Shown: positions 1-7,860, counted from the first letter of the stretch. The stretch: DNA of 42,847 nt from DASQUK01 sp035697145 (GCA_035697145.1 DASSDL010000038.1:1-42847), one strand, 5' to 3'. The notes: generated by a model not told the origin, from the letters alone. Made by a program: numbers and translations.

Positions 1-202
1 GCGGCATGACCTCGGGAACCACGGCCGGGCGGTCGACGAAGGGCAGGACGCCGTCGCCGCCGGACGCCCCCCCGTTGGACCCGGCCTGGCCCGAGCCATC
101 AGGGTTGACGTCGGTGCCCTGCCCACAGCAGGTCAGCCCGATCACGGCGCCAACGACACACCCCCACCGGCCAACCGCCGACCGGCCTCCGATCTCGACC
201 AT
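1..202 (-). CDS. Putative lipoprotein or secreted protein, N-terminal part only
   Basis: The reading frame starts at the ATG at 202 and runs off the left edge, leaving 67 codons visible. Two arginines (R7, R12) precede a hydrophobic stretch from W13 to T24 that ends in LTCCGQG. A Gly/Ser/Asn-rich spacer follows (residues 35-51), then LPFVDRPAVVPEVMP. This is the layout of an actinobacterial lipoprotein: signal peptide, lipidated cysteine (C25 or C26), flexible tether, folded domain. The lipobox is not canonical, because the residue before the likely cysteine is Thr or Cys. The folded part lies outside the window, so no function can be given. The adjacent thioesterase-like gene is on the same strand, ends 46 bases upstream and could be co-transcribed. 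Confidence 0.5.
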   Translation of the reverse strand, partial: MVEIGGRSAVGRWGCVVGAVIGLTCCGQGTDVNPDGSGQAGSNGGASGGDGVLPFVDRPAVVPEVMP

Positions 203-248
203 CGCGTGCGCCCCCTCGACACCAGCCGAGCGAAGGCGAGCGTAGCGG

Positions 249-1112
249 TCAGTGCAGCAGCGGCGGTGGGTTCGCGTTGCCCACCCGCAGTCCGGCGAGT
301 TGGGTGGCCTGGGCCACGAGCCGGCCCCCGCTGTCCCAGACGTGGCACACCTCGTCGACGAGGTCGGCCTGCACCAGGCGCGCCCGCTGCCGGACAATCA
401 GCGGCCCCGGGGCGGGCACGCCCCGCACGTACACCGTGAGCTCGAGAGTCGGCACCCAGCCGAGCGTCGCCAGCTCCAAGGTGGCCGGAGGGAAGGAGTC
501 GGCGGCGTACAGCAATGCGAGCGGGTCAGGCTCGCGGCCGTCAGCGAACGCCAGCCAGCCGCGCACCTCGGCCCTCCCCGATGGCTGCCCGGCGGTGAAG
601 CCGGCCGTCGCAGGATCGAGACGCACGTGCACCCGGTTCATGATCGCCAGCTCTACGCCACCCGGCCCGACGCCCTGGGCCCGCACGCACTCGTCCATCG
701 GCGGCAGCGGCGGCGCCTCCAGGTCGGTCCACCAGGGCTCGGCGTCGGGATCATGGCGCCCCAGCGCGAACACCGCCTCGACGGAGGGCGACCCCCGGTG
801 CTCCAACCGGGCACGCACCTGGCTCATCCAACGCCCCCGGCGCAGCACCTCGGTCTGCACCTCGGCGGGGCCGGGGCTGGGCGACGTCAGGAAGTGGGCC
901 GTGGCCGTGACCGGGTGCGGATGATCGGGTCCCTCGGCGGAGGCCAACGCAGACCGCGCCGCCCGGGCCATGGTCGCCAGCAGGTAGCCGCCGTTAGGTC
1001 GGCCGCCGATGGTCCACCCGGGATCGATGGCCATGTCGTACCGGCCAGACGAGGAGCGACCCTCCGAGGGGGAAACGGCCGTGACGCTGTCGAAGGCCTT
1101 TGCTTCTCGCAT
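249..1112 (-). CDS. Acyl-CoA thioesterase-like protein, double hotdog fold
   Basis: Predicted 287 residues, resembling the TesB-like/4HBT_3 group of two-hotdog thioesterases that hydrolyse acyl-CoA to free acid and CoA in the cytoplasm. The N-terminal hotdog carries the segment WTIGGRPNGGYLLATMARAA, where NGGYL is characteristic of this group. It is followed by the strand-rich stretch TATAHFLTSPSPGPAEVQTEVLRRGR and by a C-terminal hotdog with DSFPPATLELATLGWVPTLELTVYVRG. The ATG at 1112 is preferred because AAGG lies 8 bases upstream. A GTG at 1121 would add three residues. The gene is divergent from the molybdopterin oxidoreductase, with about 58 bases between the starts. Substrate is unknown. 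Confidence 0.75.
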   Translation of the reverse strand: MREAKAFDSVTAVSPSEGRSSSGRYDMAIDPGWTIGGRPNGGYLLATMARAARSALASAEGPDHPHPVTATAHFLTSPSPGPAEVQTEVLRRGRWMSQVRARLEHRGSPSVEAVFALGRHDPDAEPWWTDLEAPPLPPMDECVRAQGVGPGGVELAIMNRVHVRLDPATAGFTAGQPSGRAEVRGWLAFADGREPDPLALLYAADSFPPATLELATLGWVPTLELTVYVRGVPAPGPLIVRQRARLVQADLVDEVCHVWDSGGRLVAQATQLAGLRVGNANPPPLLH

Positions 1113-1135
1113 CTCTGGCACCTTATCCCGGTCCG

Positions 1136-1164
1136 TTGCACTAGTGAACTAACAGGACTACCTT
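1136..1164 (+). promoter_or_regulatory. Candidate leaderless promoter with operator-like dyad
   Basis: TTGCAC (1136-1141) and TACCTT (1159-1164) are 17 bases apart, and the last base of the -10-like hexamer is 6 bases from the ATG at 1171. Transcription would then begin at or next to the start codon, which fits the weak Shine-Dalgarno signal there. A 10-base inverted repeat, TAGT-GA-ACTA, occupies 1142-1151 inside the spacer and overlaps the octamer palindrome CACTAGTG (1139-1146). Such a dyad between -35 and -10 is a usual place for a TetR-type repressor. No regulator gene is adjacent, so the factor is unknown. Confidence 0.4.
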
Positions 1165-1170
1165 CCCGCC

Positions 1171-3549
1171 ATGGCTGTGACCGAGGCACCGACCACGTCC
1201 GACGCGCCCGTGTGGAAGCAGACGGCCTGCATCCTCTGCGAGTGCAACTGCGGCATCGAGGTCCGCTTGGGGTCGGGCGAGGACGGCCGGAGGTTCGAAC
1301 GCATCCGCGGCGACAAGAACCACCCTTCGTCGCTGGGCTACACGTGTGAGAAGGCGCTCCGCCTCGACCATTACCAGAACCCCGGCGGGAGACCCCTGCC
1401 CGGTGGGCCACGCGTGCCGGCCCCGGGTGAGCGGGTCACCCACCCGCTTCGCCGGCGCCGGGACGGCAGCTTCGAGGTCGTCGACTGGGAAACCGCCATC
1501 GGGGAGGTCGCCGGCCGGCTGGCGGCGGTGCGCGACGCCCATGGCGGCGAGAGCATCTTCTACTTCGGGGGCGGTGGGCAGGGGAATCACCTCGGCGGCG
1601 CGTACGGCACGTGCACCATGCACGTGTTCGGTGGCCGCTACCGCTCCAACGCGCTGGCCCAGGAGAAGACCGGCGAGTTCTGGGTCAACGGGAAGCTCCT
1701 GGGAACCAACGTCCGGGGCGACATGGAGAACTGCGAGGTCGCCCTGTTCATCGGGAAGAACCCGTGGCAGAGCCACAGCTTCCCGCGCGCCCGGACGACG
1801 CTGAAGGAGATCGCCCGCGATCCCGGGCGGGCCCTCATCGTCGTCGACCCCCGCCGCACCGAGACCGCCGACCTGGCCGACATCCACCTGCAGGTGCGGC
1901 CCGGCACCGACGCCTGGCTCATCTCGGCGCTGGCGGCCGCCATCATCGACGAGGGACTCGTAGACCACGGCTGGCTCCACGAACACGCCACGGGCGTCGA
2001 CGCCGTCATCACCGAGCTGCGCGGCGTCGACATCGCGGCCCACTGCGCCGTGAGCGGCGTGGACGAAGCGCTGCTCCGCCGGGCCGCACGCCACATCGGG
2101 AGCGCGGCCAGCGTGGCCGTGGCCGAGGACCTGGGCATCCAGATGAACCTTCACTCCACGCTGGTGAGCTACCTGGAGAAGCTGGTGTGGCTGCTGACCG
2201 GCAACCTCGGCCGGCCGGGGACGCAGTACGCCCCGTCGAGCCTGGTGCCGTTGGGCAAGGTCCGCCAGGTGGAGGTCTCCGACGACGACGCCGGTCCCCG
2301 CAGCCCGGTGGCAGGCGCCCGCATCGTGTCGGGGTTGGTGCCGTGCAACGTCATCGCCGACGAGATCCTCACCGACCACCCGGCGCGCTACCGGGCGATG
2401 GTGGTCGAGAGCGGCAACCCGGCGCATTCCCTGGCCGACTCGCAGCGCATGCGGGAGGCATTGGCCGCGCTCGACACGCTCGTGGTCATCGACGTCTACC
2501 TGACCGAGACCGCTCGTCTCGCTCACTACGTGCTGCCCGCTCCCACGCAGTTCGAGAAGTGGGAGGCGACGTTCTTCAACTTCGACTTCCCGCGCAACGT
2601 CTTCCACCTGCGGCGCCCGGTGCTCGATCCGCCCGACGGTCCGCTGCCGGAGCCCGAGATCCACGCCCGGCTGGTCGAGGCGTCGGGCGCCCTGGACGCC
2701 GCCCACTCCGAGCTGGCGGGGTTGCGGGAGGCCGCCCATGGCGGGCGGGCAGCGTTCGCCGAGGCGTTCTTCGGCGCGCTGACGGCCAGGCCGGAGCTGG
2801 GACCACTGGCGCCGGTCGTTCTCTATCGCACCCTCGGCCCCACCCTGGCCGAGGGCGCCGCGGCCGCGGCCGCGCTGTGGGGAGCGGCGCACCGGTGCGC
2901 CCAGGCGAACCCCGAGGGTGTTCGCCGCGCCGGACACGGCGAGGGCCTCGAAGCGGGCGAGCGGCTGTTCGACGCCATCCTGGCCAGCCCCTCGGGAGTG
3001 GTCCTGACCGACGACGCCGGCGACGAGGCCGCCGTCTGGCGCCGGGTGACAACCGGGGACGGCCTGATCCACCTCGAGATCCCCGAGCTCCTCGCCGAGC
3101 TGCGGGGACTGGCCGACGAGCCACCACCGGGGGCGGACGACCACTGGCCCTTCGTGCTCTCCGCCGGCGAACGCCGGTCGTTCAGCGCCAACACGATCAT
3201 CCGCGACCCGGCCTGGCGGAAGCGCGATGCCGCCGGGGCCCTACGGGTCCACCCCGCCGACGCCGAACGCCTGGGCCTGATCGACGGCGGCCCGGCCCGC
3301 CTCACCACGAAGCGCGCCAGTGTCAGCGTGACCGTCGGGCTCGACGAGGCCATGCACCCCGGCCACCTGTCGCTGCCGAACGGGCTGGGCCTCGACCACC
3401 CGGCGGACGACGGCGCGGTCGTTGTCACCGGCACCGCCCCCAACGAGCTCACCGCCAGCGAGGACCGTGACCCCTGGGTCGGCACGCCGCATCACAAGCA
3501 CGTGCGGGCCCGGCTCGAGGCAATCCCAGCGGCGAGGATGGATACGTGA
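1171..3549 (+). CDS. Molybdopterin-dependent oxidoreductase, DMSO-reductase superfamily
   Basis: Predicted 792 residues, the usual size of a one-subunit cytoplasmic enzyme with bis-MGD cofactor. The N-terminus carries a [4Fe-4S] motif with C20, C23, C27 and C59. The molybdopterin oxidoreductase core follows (about 65-500; FIGKNPWQSH, VDPRRTETADLADIHLQVRPGTD, ESGNPAHSLADSQ), then a C-terminal dinucleotide-binding barrel (about 660-790; FSANTIIRDP, VHPADAERLGLIDGG, LSLPNGLGL). No signal peptide is visible. In formate dehydrogenases and Nas/Nap nitrate reductases a Cys or Sec ligates Mo at about residue 140-180. Here the matching stretch reads RYRSNALAQEKTGEF and has no cysteine, so the ligand and substrate are uncertain. 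The downstream DUF6457 gene overlaps its stop codon. Confidence 0.88.
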   Translation: MAVTEAPTTSDAPVWKQTACILCECNCGIEVRLGSGEDGRRFERIRGDKNHPSSLGYTCEKALRLDHYQNPGGRPLPGGPRVPAPGERVTHPLRRRRDGSFEVVDWETAIGEVAGRLAAVRDAHGGESIFYFGGGGQGNHLGGAYGTCTMHVFGGRYRSNALAQEKTGEFWVNGKLLGTNVRGDMENCEVALFIGKNPWQSHSFPRARTTLKEIARDPGRALIVVDPRRTETADLADIHLQVRPGTDAWLISALAAAIIDEGLVDHGWLHEHATGVDAVITELRGVDIAAHCAVSGVDEALLRRAARHIGSAASVAVAEDLGIQMNLHSTLVSYLEKLVWLLTGNLGRPGTQYAPSSLVPLGKVRQVEVSDDDAGPRSPVAGARIVSGLVPCNVIADEILTDHPARYRAMVVESGNPAHSLADSQRMREALAALDTLVVIDVYLTETARLAHYVLPAPTQFEKWEATFFNFDFPRNVFHLRRPVLDPPDGPLPEPEIHARLVEASGALDAAHSELAGLREAAHGGRAAFAEAFFGALTARPELGPLAPVVLYRTLGPTLAEGAAAAAALWGAAHRCAQANPEGVRRAGHGEGLEAGERLFDAILASPSGVVLTDDAGDEAAVWRRVTTGDGLIHLEIPELLAELRGLADEPPPGADDHWPFVLSAGERRSFSANTIIRDPAWRKRDAAGALRVHPADAERLGLIDGGPARLTTKRASVSVTVGLDEAMHPGHLSLPNGLGLDHPADDGAVVVTGTAPNELTASEDRDPWVGTPHHKHVRARLEAIPAARMDT

Positions 3550-3761
3550 ACGCAGACCAATGGATCGCCGCCTTTGCCGAGCGCCTCGGGGTGCCCCCGC
3601 CCGACGCCGCCACGGTGGACACCCTGCTGGCGCTCGCCGGCACCGCCGCCCACGCGTCGGAGCGGACGGCGGCGCCGATCGCCTGTTACCTGGTGGGCCG
3701 GGCCGGCATCGATGCCGACGAGGCGGGCCGGGTCGCGGAGGAGGTCGCCCCGACCGCCTGA
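3546..3761 (+). CDS. DUF6457 domain protein
   Basis: Predicted 71 residues. The GTG start at 3546 overlaps the TGA of the oxidoreductase (GTGA), which implies translational coupling. The pattern WIAAFAERLGV...LLALAGTAAHASERTAAPIACYLVGRAG matches the small all-helical DUF6457 family. As I recall, this domain is also found fused to or next to MobA-type molybdenum-cofactor guanylyltransferases in Actinobacteria. That would fit a role in cofactor insertion or maturation of the partner oxidoreductase, but the role is inference. No membrane segment or metal motif is seen. Confidence 0.75.
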   Translation: MNADQWIAAFAERLGVPPPDAATVDTLLALAGTAAHASERTAAPIACYLVGRAGIDADEAGRVAEEVAPTA

Positions 3762-3774
3762 CCCTGATCGGGGA

Positions 3775-4557
3775 TCAGCGGAGCGCAGCCACCACGGCGC
3801 CGGTGCCCGATCGCCACACGACGCCGGCCTCTTCGAACCCGGCGTCGAGCAGTGCCTGGGCGTGCCACGACGACGACGGATCGAACTCGGCCGGGTGGTT
3901 GACGCCACCGAAGCGCGCCCGGCGTTCGGCCACGGCCTCGGTGATGAGGGGATCCGCGGCGGCGATGTCCCACCAGCCGTCCCAGTCGGGGCGACCGTCG
4001 GCGCGCACCCGCGCCTGGTGGCGGGCTTCCAAGGCGGCCAGGGCCGCGCCCAACCGCGGCAGGTCGGGCGGCTCCATCTGATCGGCATTGGCGACCGCAC
4101 CACCCGGGCGGACGACGCCGGCCAGGTCGCGGTACACGCGTCGCAGCAAGGGCTCCGGAAGCCAGTGCAGCGCCGTTGCCGTGAGGACGGCGTCGACCGG
4201 CGTTTCGGGCAACTCCCGCACCCAGGCCGGATCGGCCAGGTCGGCCCCCACGAAGCGCACCCGCTCGTCGTCGCCCAGCGTGGCCCGGGCGATGGTGAGC
4301 AGCGCCGGGTCGACGTCGACGGCGATCGAACGGGCATCGGGGAAGCGTTCGAAGAGGCGCCGGGAGATCGTGCCGGTGCCGCACGCCAGGTCGAGCACCA
4401 GCGGCCGCGGCCCCGCCACGGCCTCGACGACGTCGAGCAGGGCGGTGAGACGCTGCTCGCGGTCGGGCATGTAGCCCTCCTGCTGGCGGTCCCACGATTC
4501 CTGCCACGCTTCGCCCCAGGCGCGATCGGCCGTCGCGGCCGTGGCGGCGGGGCTCAC
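3775..4557 (-). CDS. Class I SAM-dependent methyltransferase
   Basis: Predicted 260 residues. The Rossmann methyltransferase signature is clear: motif I LVLDLACGTGTISRRL (about residue 50), an acidic end of strand 2 (IAVDVDPALL), motif II GADLAD, and DAVLTATALHWLPEP followed by VVRPGGAVANADQ. It resembles small-molecule methyltransferases of the ubiquinone/trans-aconitate type; the substrate cannot be read from sequence. The GTG at 4557 is chosen because CCGGAG lies 6 bases upstream and because the upstream small ORF stops in the same GTGA. The frame stays open well upstream, but third-position GC drops there, so a longer protein is less likely. Confidence 0.85.
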   Translation of the reverse strand: MSPAATAATADRAWGEAWQESWDRQQEGYMPDREQRLTALLDVVEAVAGPRPLVLDLACGTGTISRRLFERFPDARSIAVDVDPALLTIARATLGDDERVRFVGADLADPAWVRELPETPVDAVLTATALHWLPEPLLRRVYRDLAGVVRPGGAVANADQMEPPDLPRLGAALAALEARHQARVRADGRPDWDGWWDIAAADPLITEAVAERRARFGGVNHPAEFDPSSSWHAQALLDAGFEEAGVVWRSGTGAVVAALR

Positions 4558-4688
4558 CGAAGGCTCCGGGCGATATGGCTTGCCTCGGGCAGGTGGTGGA
4601 CGGGCAGCCGGTCGGAGTGGTTGAACCGCAGGTTGGCCGTATACGGCGTTGCTCGCCGCCAACCGCGGCCGATGAGGTGCCATCTCAC
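4554..4688 (-). CDS. Small unknown protein, 44 codons, coupled to the methyltransferase
   Basis: The GTG at 4688 is preceded by a full AGGAGG (4696-4701) with a 7-base spacer. The frame runs 44 codons and its TGA overlaps the GTG of the methyltransferase (GTGA). About 82% of its third positions are G or C, against about 56% for the alternative frame in which the methyltransferase would start at the ATG at 4683. The product is basic and aromatic: it begins MRWHLIGRGWRRATPYTA, continues NLRFNHSDRLPVHHLPEAS and ends HIARSLR. I do not recognise the family. It could be a small partner or substrate peptide of the methyltransferase, or a leader peptide that controls its translation. Confidence 0.55.
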   Translation of the reverse strand: MRWHLIGRGWRRATPYTANLRFNHSDRLPVHHLPEASHIARSLR

Positions 4689-4767
4689 GATCGAGCCTCC
4701 TGCGCTGTAAGGTACATGGTGTCGCTTTGGCCCTGACAGCTTCGCACACCGCCGGTAAGGAGTGCAA

Positions 4768-5319
4768 GTGGATTTTGAGTCTTACGCCAACTTCGCCGTC
4801 GACCTGGCCTCCTCCGAACCCGACGGGCTCGACGACGCCGACCCGCTGACGTCGCTCGAAGGATTGCGGGAGTTTCTCGGCGCCTGGCCGTGGATGGCCC
4901 GCCGCGCCGACGCCAAGGACCTGGCGCCGCTCGTTCGGCTGCGCGGGGAGCTCCGGGCGGTGTTCGACGCCGCCGCGGACGGCCGGTCCGCCGCCATGGT
5001 CGAACGGATCAACCACCTGCTCGCGCGCCACCGCCCGCAGCCCAGCATCTCCGGTCACGACGACTTCGACTGGCACCTGCACATCGCCGACGACCAGGGC
5101 CCGGTCGCCACGGAGTTCGCCACCGGCGCGGTCATGGGGCTGGCCATGGCGTTCCTCGACCTGGGTGCCGACCGGTTCGGCTCGTGTGCCGACCCGCGCT
5201 GCGGCGGCGTGTTCCTCGACACGTCCCGCAACCGCTCCCGGCGCTATTGCTCCGACCGCTGCGCCAGCCGGGCCAACGTGGCCGCCCACCGCGAGCGCCA
5301 GCGGTCCGCCGCCAGGTGA
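4768..5319 (+). CDS. CGNR zinc-finger (ABATE domain) putative regulator
   Basis: Predicted 183 residues. An N-terminal ABATE-type helical domain (about 1-135) begins DFESYANFAVDLASSEPDGLDD. It is followed by a C-terminal CGNR zinc finger with paired cysteines: FGSCADPRCGGVFLD and RYCSDRCASRANVAAHR. Members of this family are thought to be DNA-binding stress regulators. The start is the GTG at 4768, because TAAGGAG (4756-4762) ends 5 bases before it. The GTG at 4762 lies inside that ribosome-binding site. The gene is divergent from the small ORF/methyltransferase pair and lies 54 bases before the ABC exporter, which it might regulate. Confidence 0.85.
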   Translation: MDFESYANFAVDLASSEPDGLDDADPLTSLEGLREFLGAWPWMARRADAKDLAPLVRLRGELRAVFDAAADGRSAAMVERINHLLARHRPQPSISGHDDFDWHLHIADDQGPVATEFATGAVMGLAMAFLDLGADRFGSCADPRCGGVFLDTSRNRSRRYCSDRCASRANVAAHRERQRSAAR

Positions 5320-5373
5320 CGACGAGGCCCCTGACTGGTGATTTCGGCGCTCAGCGCCGCATGATGGCGGGCG

Positions 5374-6402
5374 ATGCCCCCGGCCCCCACGGGTCCCGAC
5401 CCCGTGACCGACTCCGCCTCCGCCCCCGCGGTCGAGGTCGAACACCTCGTGAAGCGATTCGGCGACTTCACGGCCGTGGACGACGTGTCGTTCACGGTGG
5501 CGCCCGGCGAGCTGTTCGGATTCCTGGGCCCCAACGGTGCCGGAAAGACCACCACCATCTCGATGCTGTGCACGCTCCTCTCGGCCAGTGCCGGCCAGGC
5601 CCGGGTCGATGGCTACGACATCACGACCCAGCGTGACGAGGTGCGCGCCAGCATCGGGCTCGTCTTCCAGGACCTGACCCTCGACGACTACCTCACCGCC
5701 GAGGAGAACCTCCGCTTCCACGCCGTGATGTACGGCGTGCCCCGCAGCCAGGTGGCCGAGCGCATGATGCCGCTGCTCGACATGGTCGGGCTCACCGAGC
5801 GCCGGGCGCAGCAGGTGCGCTTCTTCTCGGGCGGCATGAAGAGGCGGCTCGAGATCGCTCGCGGACTGATCCACGCCCCGCGGGTCCTATTCCTGGACGA
5901 GCCGACGATCGGCCTCGATCCCCAGACCCGGGCGCACATCTGGGACTACGTGGACGAGCTGCGCTGCCGCGAGTCCACCACGATGTTCCTCACGACCCAC
6001 TACATGGACGAGGCCGAGCGCTGTGACCGGATCGCCATCATCGACCAGGGTCGCATCGTGGCCATCGACACGCCCGCCGCCCTCAAGGCCGCGGTGGGCG
6101 CCGACACCGTCACTTTCGCCACCGCCGACGACGCCCTGGCGGCCCGCCAGCTGCAGGATGCCTTCGGTGTCGAGGTCGTGGGCCAGAACGGCGGCCTGGT
6201 GGTGCGGGTGCCCGACGGCGAGGAGTTCGTCCCCCGGGCGTTCGGGGTGCTGACCGTCGGCGTCCAGAGCGTGAGCGTGCGCCGGCCCAGCCTCGACGAC
6301 GTGTTCATCAAGTTCACCGGCCGGGCGATCCGCGACGCCGAGGCGGGCGCCGGCGACCAGTTCAAGATGAATCCGATGGTCCGCGGGTTCCGGAGGGGTT
6401 GA
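5374..6402 (+). CDS. ABC transporter ATP-binding protein, DrrA type
   Basis: Predicted 342 residues. The nucleotide-binding domain has Walker A GPNGAGKTT (near 50), signature FSGGMKRRLEIARGL, Walker B VLFLDEPTIGLDP and H-loop LTTHY. About 90 extra C-terminal residues end with RRPSLDDVFIKFTGRAIRD, the typical tail of daunorubicin-resistance (DrrA/CcmA) ATPases. It should pair with the permease just downstream to export a lipid or hydrophobic compound. The ATG at 5374 is used; a GTG at 5404, nearer the conserved start of the domain, is possible. Its TGA overlaps the permease ATG by one base, so the two are co-translated. Confidence 0.9.
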   Translation: MPPAPTGPDPVTDSASAPAVEVEHLVKRFGDFTAVDDVSFTVAPGELFGFLGPNGAGKTTTISMLCTLLSASAGQARVDGYDITTQRDEVRASIGLVFQDLTLDDYLTAEENLRFHAVMYGVPRSQVAERMMPLLDMVGLTERRAQQVRFFSGGMKRRLEIARGLIHAPRVLFLDEPTIGLDPQTRAHIWDYVDELRCRESTTMFLTTHYMDEAERCDRIAIIDQGRIVAIDTPAALKAAVGADTVTFATADDALAARQLQDAFGVEVVGQNGGLVVRVPDGEEFVPRAFGVLTVGVQSVSVRRPSLDDVFIKFTGRAIRDAEAGAGDQFKMNPMVRGFRRG

Positions 6403-7262
6403 TGGCCACCCACTCCCCCACGGACGCCGTTGCGACCTCGGCGTCGGCACCCGACGCCCCCACCCGCCGCCAGGCCACCCTCACCCGCAACGGTCGGACC
6501 ATCGGCATGGTGTGGCAGCGCGAGCTGATCCGGCTGCGCCGCACGCCGACCCGCATCATCACCGGCCTCGCCCAGCCGATCATCTTCCTGTTCATCCTGG
6601 GAGCGGGGCTCGGCAGCCTCATCCAGCAGGGGGTGCCCGGCGGGCTCGACTACCAGGAATTCCTGTTCCCCGGGATCCTGTCGATGTCGATCATCACGTC
6701 GGCGCTGTTCTCGGCGGTGTCGATCGTGTGGGACCGCGAGTTCGGCTTCATGCGCGAGATGCTGGTGGCGCCCGTGTCCCGCACGTCGATCGTGCTGGGC
6801 AAGGCACTCGGCGGCGGCACGGTGGCCGTGGTCCAGGGGCTGATCCTGGTCGTCGCCGCCCCGATCGTCGGCGTGGACCTCACGGTGGGCCGGCTCCTCC
6901 TGCTGATCCTCTCCCTGCTCCTGCTCGCCTACGCCATGACCGCCTTCGGCATCGTGCTGGCGACGCGCATCGAGCGCATGGAGAGCTTCCAGATGGTCAT
7001 GACGCTGGTCCTGCAGCCCCTGATCTTCCTGTCCGGCGCCCTGTTCCCCCTGCAGAACCTGCCCACGTGGCTGTCGGTCATCACCCATCTCAACCCCGCC
7101 ACCTACGCCGTCGACCTGGTGCGTCGGTCGGTGCTGCCCGACGCCCCCGCGGTCGAGATCGACGGCTGGGTGGTGCCGATGTGGACAGAGGCGCTGCTCG
7201 TGCTGGCAATCGGGACGGCGCTGCTGGCCCTGGCCGTGCGCCTGTTCAACAGGACCGACTGA
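6402..7262 (+). CDS. ABC-2 type permease, DrrB type
   Basis: Predicted 286 residues. The cytoplasmic N-terminus leads into WQRELIRLRRTPTRIITGLAQPIIFLFILG, the first membrane helix of ABC-2 exporters, and about six hydrophobic segments follow. The family signature is visible around REFGFMREMLVAPVSRTSIVLGKALGGG and in the late segment LSGALFPLQNLPTWLSVITHLNPATYAVDLVR. The start is the ATG at 6402, overlapping the ATPase stop (TGATG), with GGAGGGG just upstream. Together the two genes make a complete half-size exporter. The substrate cannot be inferred, although drugs, polyketides and lipids are usual for DrrAB relatives. Confidence 0.9.
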   Translation: MATHSPTDAVATSASAPDAPTRRQATLTRNGRTIGMVWQRELIRLRRTPTRIITGLAQPIIFLFILGAGLGSLIQQGVPGGLDYQEFLFPGILSMSIITSALFSAVSIVWDREFGFMREMLVAPVSRTSIVLGKALGGGTVAVVQGLILVVAAPIVGVDLTVGRLLLLILSLLLLAYAMTAFGIVLATRIERMESFQMVMTLVLQPLIFLSGALFPLQNLPTWLSVITHLNPATYAVDLVRRSVLPDAPAVEIDGWVVPMWTEALLVLAIGTALLALAVRLFNRTD

Positions 7263-7275
7263 CCCACCCCCGGCA

Positions 7276-7322
7276 AACTGGTCGTAGGTATGCGGTCATG
7301 CACCGCACAGCTACGACCAGTT
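7276..7322. terminator. Long near-perfect hairpin between convergent genes
   Basis: AACTGGTCGTAG (7276-7287) pairs perfectly with CTACGACCAGTT (7311-7322). Inside it TGCGGT (7291-7296) pairs with ACCGCA (7302-7307) around a 5-base loop. The GTA/CAG junction breaks the helix at only two positions, giving about 21 stem positions. It sits 13 bases after the permease stop and 10 bases from the MarR stop, so a bidirectional terminator is the simplest reading. There is no T tract. Confidence 0.6.
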
Positions 7323-7332
7323 CGCCGAGCGG

Positions 7333-7830
7333 TCAGGCCCGTTGACCCCGTTCCCGCAGGGCGGCGAGCAGCTTGCCCACCAAGGCCTCGAGCTCGATCA
7401 TCTCCTCGGGCGTGAGATCGTCGAAGAGCCCGGCCATGGCGTGGATGCTGGGGGCCAGAACCGCGTTCGCCGCCTCGCACCCCGACGCCGTCAGCTCGAC
7501 GACCGTTGCCCGCCGGTCGGTGGGGTGCGGGCGCCGGGCCACGAGCTTCTCCTCCTCGAGAGCGTCGACCAGAGCCGTCATGTGGCGGGGCGTGAGGCCC
7601 AGCTCATCGGCCAAGGTGCGCATCATCGCCGGGCCGTGCTCGTTGAGCCGCTCGATCAGTCGGAGGCGCACGAAGGTGAGCCCGTGGTCGGCGTTGGCGT
7701 CGATCCAGCGCAGGTACGCATGCGCGAGCTGGGCGAGTGCGCCCACCAGCCGCTTGGGGCATTCGCTGTGGTCGAGCTCGCCGTCCGGGTCGCACTCCGA
7801 GCCCGCGGTGATGCGTCCGTGCGCATCCAT
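7333..7830 (-). CDS. MarR family transcriptional regulator
   Basis: Predicted 165 residues, typical MarR length. The winged helix-turn-helix is at about 55-115: LIERLNEHGPAMMRTLADELGLTPRHMTALVDALEEEKLVARRPHPTDRRATVVELT, including the DRR wing tip. Helices on both sides form the dimer interface. The ATG at 7830 is chosen; a TTG at 7851 would add seven residues without a better ribosome-binding site. It is divergent from a YceI gene, and the interval between them contains a perfect 12-base palindrome inside a promoter-like spacer. That is the usual arrangement for a repressor controlling itself and its neighbour. Confidence 0.9.
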   Translation of the reverse strand: MDAHGRITAGSECDPDGELDHSECPKRLVGALAQLAHAYLRWIDANADHGLTFVRLRLIERLNEHGPAMMRTLADELGLTPRHMTALVDALEEEKLVARRPHPTDRRATVVELTASGCEAANAVLAPSIHAMAGLFDDLTPEEMIELEALVGKLLAALRERGQRA

Positions 7831-7860
7831 GCCGCACAGCCTACCGGACAAAGGTTTCGG

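Noticed and set aside
6..245. Plus-strand frame at the left edge
   Set aside because: It is Pro/Thr-rich without homology and is opposite the lipoprotein-like frame, which has a signal-peptide pattern.
1291..1300. AGGTTCGAAC resembling a tRNA T-loop
   Set aside because: It is inside the molybdopterin oxidoreductase coding sequence and no acceptor or anticodon arms can be drawn around it.
1141..3144. Long open frame opposite the molybdopterin oxidoreductase
   Set aside because: It lies antisense to a gene with clear motifs. At this GC content long open frames opposite real genes are common, and the translation has no recognisable fold.
4558..5874. Minus-strand extension of the methyltransferase by several hundred codons
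   Set aside because: The extension is antisense to the CGNR and ABC genes. The GTG at 4557 has a ribosome-binding site and the small ORF overlaps it.
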